A program made the translations under genes and the position numbers. Under the pieces are notes generated by a model that saw nothing but the letters and a program-made list of their open reading frames with translations, ran no database searches and was not told the origin of the DNA. A DNA stretch of 64,000 nt, taken from positions 124,001 to 188,000 of the forward strand of contig MU858092.1 in assembly GCA_033297075.1 (NCBI GenBank), read 5' to 3'. Positions within the stretch are counted from its first letter, which is position 1. Each line of letters begins with the position of its first letter. The DNA comes from Rhypophila decipiens. Its lineage: Eukaryota > Ascomycota > Sordariomycetes > Sordariales > Naviculisporaceae. Below are positions 24,019 through 34,907 of this stretch, in pieces.

Positions 24019-27000
24019 AGCATCCATCATCTCGGACTTGGACCGTGACGGAACCGTTCAGTTCCTCACCTGTAAGCTTTCCGTTGGTTTGATGTTCCCC
24101 ATCTCCCACGGAGCTAGCCTTCGTGCTGGGTGGATTGCTCGAAGGACTGTTCGGCTCGGTGGTGAGATTAGGCGTGGGCACAGTCGAGCCTCCATTTCCC
24201 TGGAGGCCCGGAGAGGCGGGAGTCGGTGATGTTGGCATTGTTGATGGACTGCATACGACCGATTCCAACTGGTTGATGTGCTTCAACGTACTTGAGGGGA
24301 GCGAGGTTCTTTTGATGTTGTCGAGGTGCGGTTTCAGAATATCCTTGAGGTCCTCAAGCTCAGGGCCCTTGAGGGTTTTGAGTAGTTTTTCTACCATCCA
24401 GTCAGTGAGGACTCAATCTTTGGCAATCAACTCCCAGAATTTCCAGTACTTACGAACGACGTAGTTCCCGTACGAGTCCTTCATCACATCTTGCAGCTGG
24501 CCATCATCGACGCCTCGCCTACCGACCAGCTTTTCCACGATGCGTCTTCGCTCCTCGTCCGTGCCATGCACAATGCACTTCTCCACAACGTTGCTGGCAT
24601 ACTTGTGTTTTGAGTGCATCATCAGCCGGTTGGTGACATAGGAAATGATCTCGGCCCGATCCTCGGCATTTCCCTTCTCAATCACGTGTTGAGCCACATA
24701 GTTGCCATACTGGTCCACCACCAGCCGTGATATGTTGGCGTGAATCTCGCCGACAAGGGCTCGCTTATCCTCCTTGTTTCCGTGCTCCAAGGCCCGCTGA
24801 ACAACTCTGCAGGCAAATTGTTGACACGAAAGGTCGCCCACGCGTTCTTTAAGGGACTTGATGACGAATCCGATCTCGTGGGGGTATAACGTGATGAGCT
24901 TTTGAACCACATGATTTCCTTGCACGTCCTGCATCAGCTTGAGGACTTCTGGTTCCAGCTCCTTGGCCACCCTGGCCACTTGGTCGGTGAGGATGTGTTC
25001 GAGGGCCTGTGAAATCAAATATTGGTTTTAGCTCAGCTTCCCGTGGCCGCGGAGGGGGTTAGGTAACTGACCTCCTGCACGACCCTACAAGCAAAAGGGT
25101 TCATTGACATGCTGACTACTTGACCCCACATCTTGTCTGCGAGCATCCTCTTGTGGGCTTGGGTGCCATGTTCGAACAGCTTCTGGACGACATAGTTGCC
25201 AAACACATCTTTCGAGAGAGCGACAAACTCTGGGAGGATTTCCTCACAAACCTTTGTTTTCTCATCCGTGTTGGCGGTTGCGATTTTCTCCTGGATAAAC
25301 CTGGAGCCAGCCTGGTCGCCGCAGAATTCGACAACGTGCTCGAAAACATCCTGCAATTGCATTAGTGTATTGTCCGACCTCCAAGGAGACGAGCATCCTT
25401 ACCCGAAGTTCCCACTCCCTCCTTCTATCCGACCGGCCATGTCCCTTCAATGAGCTTTTATACTCTTGCAGCAGAGGGCTCCCATCCATGTCTCTCGAGT
25501 GCCGTGAGGCTGGAGCATGGTAGCCACTTCTATGGACGGGCATTGCGAAATTGTCATACGGGGCAGGATATCCTTGTTGGTACATTAGAGGGTTCCCGTG
25601 TAGCCCAAGAGAATACTGCTGTGGCTGTGGCTGGCCTGCCCAGTATGGTTGCATGAGAGCCCTTCCCGGGTCAGCAGGGGTTCGCTGATCGCGAGATGCT
25701 GGCCTGCTCCACGTTTCCGAACCCTGGTGTGGTGTCCCGGGGAAGCTTTGTTGGCCGTTGAAAGCAACGCCCGCAGGAGAGGACCGACCGAGCCCATGGG
25801 ATCGCCTGCCAGCTCGGTAAGAGTCGTTGATATCCGGAATAAATGGCGAGTTATCCCACGGTTGCGAGTTCGGATTGAGCTGCGAAGACTGGAACCCTTG
25901 TGCCGTGGTTATACCGTTTGAAATTCCGGTTGTGTTGCCAAGCGACATTCCATTCATGCGACTTCGGAGATCGCTTTCCTCCACAGAAAAGCCAGAGGCA
26001 CTACCAAACCCGCGGTGACCTTGACCAACGCCGGGAATGGACGGCCGGTGGGAATGGGTTGAGTATGCCCCATAGGTTGCCTCGTCCAAGTGGTGCCCAC
26101 CAGGACTCGCATTGGTCTCAGAGCTCGAGAAGTGTGTAGGCCGATTATTGTGTATCGCCGGGTACTGGCTGTTCTGGGACCCGCGGAAACCACCACCGTT
26201 CAAGCTCAGTGAAAACGGGGTACCTGTGTCGCCTTGGACTGAGATTTGGCCGGTTTCTACCTGGCTCGACGAACCACGTTGTCCTATCGCTGACTGAGAG
26301 GCCTGTGGAGGAAAGAATGGGATGTAGTCGCGCGATGACAGGTCTGTGCGCTGTCTGCTTGGTGAGCTATTGCCAGAAAGATTCGGCACCTGACTCGACC
26401 ACCGGCTTTGGAATGGCGGCTCAGCCTCCGACGAGTCAGTCAGAGTGCCTGAGCCAGATGGTAAGTTATCGTTTGTCTCTGCAAGCACTGTCAGTACCAG
26501 CTCCGTTTTCCCATACATGACCATATGCTATAGCGCACCTCTTGCCGATCCGACGCCCGGCCTCAGGGAAGTATGTGGGCCCCATATTGTAGTATCGTGT
26601 CTACCAGACATTAGGGGCAAAGACGGCAGATGCTTGTTGGAAGATGCATTGGGTGCCGGCCACGTAGTAGGGAGGCCGCGGCTGTTGGTATTCGCTGAAA
26701 ATGGCATGGCGTTGTCGATTCGGTCGACGTCGCGAGACTGAAGGAAATCCATCAACATTAGCGAGACTTGATCTTGGTATGCTGTAGTATGGTAAACTCC
26801 TCTAATGTCCTCTCATTTGGTCATTGATTCAAGGGGGGTTAGACATAGGGTTGGGTGAAAGCTTCATGGGAAAGAACAGGCCCGGCTGGGCTATTCAGGC
26901 CTTGAACACACGACCAAGAAATGGCCAAATACTATGCGCTACAGGGACAAAATGGGCGACAAAACTGGCAACCAGGGTCCGGGAAACACTTACAGCACGA

Positions 27001-27041
27001 GACCTTCTGGCGGTACTGTGGTTGTCTGAAGGGGAGGCCAT
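24017..27041 (-). CDS. PUF3: Pumilio/PUF-domain mRNA-binding protein, PUF3 type
   Basis: PUF proteins bind short UGUA-containing 3' UTR sites and control mRNA decay or translation. Exons are 27041-26994, 26809-26539, 26478-25403, 25350-25072, 25006-24454 and 24390-24017, giving 866 residues. The last four introns are well supported because they restore the PUF repeats. The first exon (16 codons) rests on a GTAAGT donor at 26993 and an open frame DIRGVYHTTAYQDQVSLMLM; otherwise translation would start at 26758 (833 residues). The N-terminal half is Ser/Gly/Pro/Asn-rich and probably disordered. The C-terminal PUF domain (about 440-785) has eight repeats with base-reading residues S481/R482/Q485, N517/Y518/Q521, C553/R554/Q557, N589/H590/Q593, C624/R625/Q628, N660/Y661/Q664, S696/N697/E700 and N739/Y740/Q743, the order of Puf3 and human Pumilio. 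A Pro/Ser/Thr-rich tail follows. PUF3 is used in the family sense. Confidence 0.93.
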
Positions 27042-30000
27042 CGAATCGCAGAGTATCGCGCAGATCGGGCTGGTCGAGGAGAGGCTGGCGTGGAAGCCTG
27101 TTGGCGAAAAGAACGGAGAAGCGCCCAGATCGAGTTCTGGACCTTCGGTTCGCCGTGTTGGGGAGGGGTCGTGCTTGCGCAAGGTGTGTCTTGCGCAGTG
27201 ATCAACAGGACGGGGGAGACGACAAAATCGGGTTGGAATATGTCGGGGCCAACTCGCTGCGGGTTGCGCTTGCTTGTGTACGGTTCGGAATGGTGTTTCG
27301 TTCTTCGCAGACGAATCTTTGGAACAAGAAGCGGCCAAAGAGCTTGCGGTCAGTTCAGCGCGTACTGATGGAGAGTGATGGATGGGAACGGTGGGGACAG
27401 GGAATGCATGAAAGCAAGTTGGTAAGGCTGATGAACACAGTAGCCAGCGAAATGGGGGGTCCGATCTCCTGGGGCCAACCTTGACCGCATGGCGCTGCAC
27501 TTGGAAGCCAATGGGTTTTTTGGTCTTGGTGCGTGCCAGGTGTGGGGAGCCTGCCCCAACTGTCACAGCACAGGGCGCGCAAAAGGTCGAGATCAAGCCC
27601 TGGAAGGTCGAAGCCTCGAGGAGCTGAACCCGATGCTGACAGGGCAAGTCTTGGTGCAATACACCTTTCACAAAGTTGCCGTGCTTGGCGTGCCAATGCA
27701 CAACAGTATGTCGATATAGAAGTTGCAACAAGACACATCAATGCAAACTGCTGACAAGAGGGATAATTGGAAACTTCAAACACTTACCACTTTGTGGAAT
27801 GGACGCAAGTCCAGACGAATCCAACCTGGCTGGTGACGGTGTCGTGCGTATGTGAAAATGTGCTGATGATGCCTTTTGTACGGTCGCTCGAAGCGTCGGA
27901 TTTCTGCCCCCAGGCCAAGCCGCGTCTCAAAGGGGGGCCTGCTGATTATGTACGTCGTGTCGCTGTACAGGCAGTCCCCAAATATGGATACCAGGTATAT
28001 CTGGAAAGGCTATTCGTACGGGCTAGGTATGCTCGAGGTAGGCCGAATATTGTCGAGCTGTAATACCACGTATGTAAATGCCACTTGTCTACTGGTGAAT
28101 TGATGTAGAAAGATTCGAGTTGTCGAGAAAGAGGGAAAGCCGTCCTTAAATACAGGCGAGAAAAGAAGCTCCAAAGAATGGGAGAGAAGGTTTGGTTCAG
28201 GAGAAAAGCTGAAAATCCTGGGTGATGATAAGATTTGGGGTTAAGGTTTGGGTGCTGAAAGTTCAGGAGCCCCCCAGTTGGAGGAAGAAGAGAAAGAAAA
28301 AGGACGATGATGGGGAATTCGACAAAGTTTGTCCGAGAACTCAAACTCTTTTACCCTGGGAAAGCGACACTGGCCACTCAAGGGAGGGAGGGATGGGAAG
28401 ATGGATTTTGCGTTTTCCACGCAGGGGAAGGAATGTTCAGGACCTTCTTTGGGATGACAGGAGCGACCAGCAATCCCGCCACGAGCAATCCAAGCAGCTG
28501 CCAGAAGCACAGCAACCAACAGCCACAGTGCAGTGAGTGGTCCAAAGGGGGGTTTCAAAGTAGGAGGTGGGTTGTGCTGCCTTCAAAGTGCGCCTCGTCT
28601 TCCTCCCTGGCTTTCCCCCAAATGATATTGGCTTCTATTTTTCGGCAAAGGAACACTCGACAAGAGAGTGAAAGGAGTAAATATCTAAAAAGTTGCATTC
28701 ATCGACATAGATGTCCATGAATGGACGGGGGAATTCCAGTGATGGCAGGGAGAGTAACAGGATGTCCAAGTCAGCGGGACCCTTGGAAGAGCGACCGGTT
28801 ATTAGCTAGGTCGGGCTGGACCTGGTCGGTCTGGAAGGCGGGCCAATCCCAATGACAATTAAAGACTATGGTACGTAGTCAGAGCACCTCTTGTTGCATA
28901 TGTTAGGATCTCCAAACGACAAAAACTGGCAGGCAAGAAGAGCCCCTTGAGTCCTTAGAGAGAGAGAAAACGCAAAATCGAACGCTTGGTATCTGTACCG
29001 TACGCAGTACAGTACACCCTGGGATTTGCACAACCTAACCCAAGAAAAGAGATTTGTGGGGGGGGCGGTTGACTTTCCCTTGGTGGGGTCGTCCAAACAA
29101 GAACCCAAGAGCTAGTCCCAAGGCAAGGGCTTTGCCTTTTTTCTCCTAGCGTAACTTGGGGTCGTCCTGGGGTTGCAGGGGTTTGGGTCCGCTGCTGCTG
29201 CAAGTCACAACGGACTCACACAACCGATCGAACTTCGGACCAGGGGGGGGCGGACACGGCAGTCAGTGGGTTTGTTTTTGCACACCCAAAGCCACATGCA
29301 TCAAGAAGGGGGGTGAACTGGTGACGCCCCTATCGTCTTTATCCACTCTTTTGAGTTGTGGTGATGACTCCGCTTAGGCCGTAGGTTTTCTGTGGGCGAG
29401 CCTCAAAACAAGGGCTGAGCGAAGTTAAAAAAACCGTAAAAGCGGATGGCCCAAAAAGAAGAGGCTGTTGGTGGTCGAATTATCGAGAGCCTTCTCTGAG
29501 GTGGGTTAATGGGGAGTGGTCGATCTCGGACTCGGGCTCCCAACCACTCGTCGAGCCGTCGAAACTCCTGGAACGAGCAGCCGAACTGCAATGGTACAAT
29601 ACTGGTACGTGTTGCTGGCCCGTCTTCCAACGAGGAAGCTGACGTGACAGCAGTTCTTTTTGCGCGTCTGCGTGGTCCTATAGATGTCGCCGCTTGCGCG
29701 CTAGGGGCACTTGAAATGAAGCAGCAAGCCGTGGGCATTTGGTAGCACGACGGCGGACAGTGACGGTTGCTGGTGCACAATACGAAAAGATGCCCTCTTC
29801 CGTGGTATTCGAGATCCAACCAACAGCTGGTACTGTAAGGGGGGGCCCAATGTACCGCGTGTTTCGCAGTCCACGAATCTGCTAGAGCTTGCGCACCTGC
29901 ATGTTGTGCTCCTATTTGGGGAGCGAGAAAGGTGAAAAGAGGCAAATTAGGGGCTTGCTGTCGTTAACGATGGCAGGAGAGCTCAGATGTCCCTCCGGCC

Positions 30001-33000
30001 GAAATTTGGATGTTCGCGATTCGCGGTTTGCGGTTTGCTTGTCAGGGGCGCCACCCGGGCATGTGCGCCGTGGCTTGATAGCGTTGTGAAGGTCTCGAAT
30101 CAGGCCGTTAGCCGTTGCTTCTGTCGATTCGACGTAGCTGTGAACAACCCCCCCTGAGTCTGCAACTAAACCCGGGCCGTTATGCGCGCTAGACACCTAG
30201 CTCGGGTCCGAAGTGGGCTCTCCTTGGTGTTTGTATACAGCGGGCGAATCATGTACCAAGGCCGGTCATATATAAATACACAGAAAAAGTAAACAGGTCG
30301 GCAGGAAAAGTCAGATTTGTACTATATCCTTGTTGATACAAAGCACCAGGCACGTAGAAAGAAGATGAAGTGGATTACTCCCTTCTTACAAAGGGCTCTT
30401 TATCTAGCGAATTGTCAGGGACGGGGTATTATAGAGAAAATGACTTGTACCGTGTAGGCGACACAGAGAGCCATGCTGTTGTTATTGTATCTCGAAAATG
30501 GTACGCGACCTAGCAACACCTGGCAGAAGCATATCGCAACGCAACGCCACCGGACGGTTCCCTCGTGTAAGGTATGCAGGGACATGACGGCTCAGGCTGG
30601 ACGGCATCGGGATCGGGCACAACCACAACGACGTCCAGCGCCGTAGTGAAAACAAAGTACCCAAAAATTCGGGCAGAATCTGGCGTCAGATAACGCAATA
30701 ATGCCGCTGCGGCAGCCCAATAATTAAACCGTCCCGCACGATCTCCCCGTTCCACTGCCTGTCAAGAACGGAGCGTAATCGAATCGGATCGTGTGGAAGG
30801 GATGCGGTGCGGCGGTGCCTCTCGAGCGATGCAAGGGAGACCATCGATCAGCAATCTCTCCATCTCCAACCAAGTTGAGAAATGTAAAATACAAGAAGGA
30901 TCACGGTACTCGGTCTGCTGCTTTGGTTTCAGGAGCGACGGGTAGACACTGTCCTCGATTCCACTTCACTTTCTTGGGTTCAACCAGGTCAAACCAACGG
31001 TTGCACAGCGCCCCAGTTTGAAGTGTTCCAAACGAGGCTTGAGTACTATACCGAAACGGCTTTTTAAAGCTCTTGTCCCTTCTGTTTCCGCCTCATGGAG
31101 GGACTGTTTCCTTCCAGAATACCTGAGAGTGCTTGTTGAACGAGCTTCGTTTCCGGGCAGGATAATCATGAAGAATTCCTCATATTGTTGATGCAGAGGC
31201 AGGGCGAGATATCATGATGGAAAAGAGTGGTGGTGCTCGGTGAAAGCCTCACGCTGGTGAGAAAACGAGAAAGTAAAGTGCAGTTGCGTCGTTATTGAAG
31301 CATCCAGGACGAGTTCGGAGCTCTGGTGGTTCTCTGCAGTCCGGAGCCTCGGAAGGCTGTCAGCTGCACGATTACCTACAGCTGCTACTATTCCCAATCC
31401 AATCTTGTTGGCCCATTCAACAGGTTATTGGCGTGGGGCCAGATCGGCCGTCGTGTGCTGCTGCTTCCGCCGCTCAAGTAAATGCCCTTATATGGGCTCG
31501 AGTCGTCTTTCTCGAAGAACACTGCCTCCATAGGCGAGGCATGGCTCTGAACCGGGTCACCCCGCCCATATACCGCGACAAATAGAGCCCAAAAAGGCCG
31601 ACCCGGAATACTGGACACCAAAGGCAAGCACTCGATAGCCAGTGGTTGACTTCGTCCGCTTTGAGAGCAATGTGCGAGACGCCATACACAGCACCCTCAA
31701 AGAGCGATGTGAGTCAAGGAAACTCGCTTGACTCTGACTAGGGCTGAGGCTCAGAAACAGGAAGAGGATAACGTCATCGAACCAGCGGGAGCAAGGCTCA
31801 CCCAGGTTGCCGCCGGTTCAACTATCGATGGCAGTGAATACGCTGAATAGCGAATGGTCGGCTCTGGGTTGCGCCAGAATCATGCTGACAGAGCGTTTCG
31901 AGGTCTGGCGGCTAACTTGTGAGTCCTGTGTGACAATCCAACCCAGTTCTGGGCCACGTGAGCTACTACGTGTAGAATGGGAATTCAAAATGGGAAATGT
32001 ACGAGTGAAGGAAATCTGACAAACCAGAATGAACCACAGGCGCCGTCTCTGATGTGGAGGCGGCTGCACAAGTCCAACTGATCATGACATGGCGACGACA
32101 TGATTCCCAATACAGTAATCATCTAAGAGTTGTTGGTATGGGGTCCCTTGATATCGCCCGAGCAGGAGCTCGTAAGACGGCATGAGGTGAGCACGTTGGC
32201 ATGGTGAAACAATTGTCCAAGGAGGCAAAATGGTGGATTGAGATACCATTATATTGGGAAAAGTTTTGAAGGTGGCACTTTCATATTTGAACATCAAGAA
32301 ACAAGATTGCCATTTCGGTCGTCCCCTCCCAGACCCCTGGCTTTCCTCCACTTGAAGAAAAGTTGCGAAGGCGCCTTTTGAGGGCTTCCATTAACGCACG
32401 GGCCAGGTTCTTCAAGCCAAATGCAGGAACGACAGGGAGCAGCCAGGGGGTTGAGCGTCAATCATAAATTGGACCCGCTGTGAAGCCGCTCTTCCGACGC
32501 ACCCATTGGCCACCACACCTTGGAGGGTGGGTCCGTCATCCAAAATCATCGACCGCACCCGCCCAGAAAGGCCGTTCTTGCAACCCTGGGGAAATCTCCC
32601 CTGAACAGGGACGAGAGGAGTGGGTGAGGACCGCCCGAACGGCTGCACTACATCCATGTGTGGTTCCCGTTTCGCCCTGAGCCCAAGTTTCTCCTCTCTT
32701 TCATTCCTTCCACAGCTCCTCCTCAACCCATCGTCAATGGCCTTGCGTTCTTGAAAGTCTGCCACCGCCGCATCCTTTCTCAGCGCTTTCCCTTGGGAAC
32801 TGCATCCTTGGTTTCGACTTCACTCTTTCAGTCGATTCCGTCCAGTCTTTATTGTTGACGTTGTTGTTTCGCTACACACGATTCGCCGCACAACTCCGTC
32901 GACCGGTGCTTTTCGGTTACACGCCAAAACTTTAACGACTCGAGTCGGTTTATCGTTCAATTAATCGGTTCATCGCTCGATACGAATCAACAAAAAGCGC

Positions 33001-33118
33001 CGTCAATACCTTGCCCTTGGAGCGTCGATCCAACACAGCTTTACGCCTACCCACGTTCCTTTATAACTCTGCAATTGGATCCTGATCATAATTCCCCCTC
33101 GCCGGCCGTATCACCACA
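27042..33118. other. long divergent intergenic region PUF gene / membrane protein gene
   Basis: About 6 kb without a supportable gene. On the minus strand just upstream of the PUF start, a frame stays open from 27731 but has no ATG before 27041, so it is more likely PUF leader than coding. The plus-strand end (about 32650-33118) is C/T-rich and looks like leader or core promoter of the small membrane-protein gene. I saw no tRNA, transposon or long repeat. Short G runs occur near 29058 and 29247. Confidence 0.5.
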
Positions 33119-33655
33119 ATGGACTCGTTCAGCACAATCGTCGCCCGTGACATGGAGAGCAACTCGAGGATTGTCAATCTCATGATTGCCCTCCTCGTCC
33201 TCGTCTTTGCTGCTCTCTTGTCAGTCTCGCTGCTCCTTCTCATGAGGAGGTCCCGTGCCAGACGCCAGATGCTCAGCGAGACCCTGCCTCAGTACTCGGA
33301 TGTCAAGCGGACTGGCAACCACCAGGGCCTTACCATCCAGACCACTGGCAACAATGGCCGGTCCAGCGTCATTGTCTTTAGCAAGGACGGCCAGCCGATG
33401 CTCGCGAACCCTCGATCCCCCCCTCATTCACCGGACAATGTTCCCCAGATTCACATCACGTTCCCCGACGAGCAGGACGACCAAGGCCGCCCGAAGAGCG
33501 GTCGGGTGGTGGTTGTCCGCGTCGGGGAGACCACTGTCGGTCTGGAGCCTCTGCACGAGGAGCAACTGCCTGCCTACGAGAAGGAGAGCAAATCACAGTT
33601 CTACTCGCTCGATCTCGACAAGATCGGTGGCCTCAAGGAGAAGGAATACCGCTAA
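33119..33655 (+). CDS. uncharacterised single-pass membrane protein with two LPxY motifs
   Basis: A single exon encodes 178 residues; I do not recognise a named family. A short N-terminal segment is followed by one strongly hydrophobic helix (about residues 19-42) and then a basic stop-transfer cluster (RRSRARR, 43-49). This predicts a type I-like orientation with a cytosolic tail of about 130 residues. The tail has two LPxY motifs, L56-P-Q-Y59 and L150-P-A-Y153, which fit the [L/P]PxY consensus bound by WW domains of Rsp5/Nedd4 ubiquitin ligases. Between them is a conserved-looking beta-rich stretch (SSVIVFSKDGQPMLANP), a proline-rich segment and an acidic segment. The tail is rich in Lys near its end. 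The ATG is the first in the frame and follows a C-rich leader. It lies 1.25 kb before GPI13 on the same strand. That it is a real gene is likely from its composition and TM design; a ubiquitin link is inference. Confidence 0.8.
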   Translation: MDSFSTIVARDMESNSRIVNLMIALLVLVFAALLSVSLLLLMRRSRARRQMLSETLPQYSDVKRTGNHQGLTIQTTGNNGRSSVIVFSKDGQPMLANPRSPPHSPDNVPQIHITFPDEQDDQGRPKSGRVVVVRVGETTVGLEPLHEEQLPAYEKESKSQFYSLDLDKIGGLKEKEYR

Positions 33656-34907
33656 GCACGCTTTGGAGAAGCGCCCCACTGGCGATAGCTCTGGATAAGC
33701 GCCTCAACTTCAAAAGCACGCAGCACTGAACACTTTTTTTCTATCTTATTCATCGCATGCTGCGATTTCTTTACGACTTGACTGTGCGGCGTTGTTGGGC
33801 ATGAGGAGGAATGAACCATATACCACACAAACAGCCCATGCTGTTTTCTAATTCGCAAGCCTAATCTAATCCTTGTCGTGTTTATGACCTGGCGCTGAGA
33901 AGGCCGGAACGGGGCATCAAGGAGAGGGGATGGGTCAGAGCAACCGCCTCTTCGCTCTCTCAAGACACCCTGTACATATCAACACACCGACATTATTATC
34001 ACGCTGTACAATAGCGGGGGAAAGAAACTTGTACATGGAACCTCACCTGGTTAAATATTATTTTGTTGGTGGAGCTTCGGGAGGAATGGAGGGGAGCCCG
34101 GTACTTTATAACATATCCACTTTGGCAGCCTGGGAGGACTTTTAGCATTTCTAGCCACCACGGACGTTACGATGTATCGCTATTCTAGTATTGTATAATT
34201 ACTATTACTATTCTACGCCCGGCTCTAGGGCAGTTTGGTGAAAGCGCTTTCTCAGAACGTGAAGTACGAGTTTTTAGATGACTTCGAGTTTAACATGCGA
34301 TGAAAAAGGAGTCGTCGTGGTGAGCGTCAAAAATCTAGAACGTCCTAAGGGTTGAGATCTACAGTATGCACAACCGTTTTAGGGAGTGAACCACAACAGA
34401 TAGCGCCAAAGCCAGTGGAAAGGAGGGTGTGGCCACTGTGGTGTATCCGTCAGGCGTCATGCCGCGAGTGGCAGTTTTGTACCCGAGGCGCCCGAGGCGC
34501 CCGGTACAAGTGGAGAGGGTACGGAGTTTTGACGGAGCTGCAACTGGACATCATGGATATCAGCTTCCACTGTCCCCAATACATAAAATTACAACTCTTC
34601 AAGAGAGAAGAATAAAACCAACGATTGCCCTCTTGGCCTCAAAATGGCGCATTCATCTCTGGCCAATTGAGATTCCCACCCATCTTCGACCAAAATCCAA
34701 TGGCAATTGCGGCTAATTAATTGGGAGGGCTCCTTATCCAAACTCTTTTCAACACTTTCGCCTTCTCTCCACTCCTTTTTCACCTTTTTATTTTATTGCT
34801 CCATTTTTGAACGGTTCAAGCATTCCTTTTACATTTTCCTTTCTCTTATTAGTTCCTCCCCCACGAGCCAGCTAGGTCTGTCCGGGCCACCGTCGACTCC
34901 ACGCAAC
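33656..34907 (+). other. intergenic region and GPI13 leader
   Basis: No gene is supported. A UGUANAUA match (TGTACATA) lies at 33971-33978, some 316 nt after the membrane-protein stop. A GC-rich element at 34478-34508 has the 9-bp unit CCCGAGGCG twice, flanked by TGTACC and GGTACA in inverted orientation. Two short upstream ORFs precede GPI13: 34644-34670 (8 codons) and 34700-34720 (6 codons). The last ~180 bp are T/C-rich, as in a leader. Confidence 0.5.
34478..34508. repeat. GC-rich tandem 9-mer inside a short inverted repeat
   Basis: The unit CCCGAGGCG occurs at 34482-34490 and 34491-34499 and is followed by CCCGG. The outer bases TGTACC (34478-34483) and GGTACA (34503-34508) are inverted repeats. 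It sits about 400 bp upstream of the GPI13 start, so it could be a protein-binding site; nothing else supports a function. Confidence 0.6.

Noticed and set aside
26895..27731. Minus-strand 278-codon open frame upstream of the PUF gene as a separate gene
   Set aside because: It has no ATG before 27041, no recognisable domain, and overlaps the likely PUF leader and first exon.
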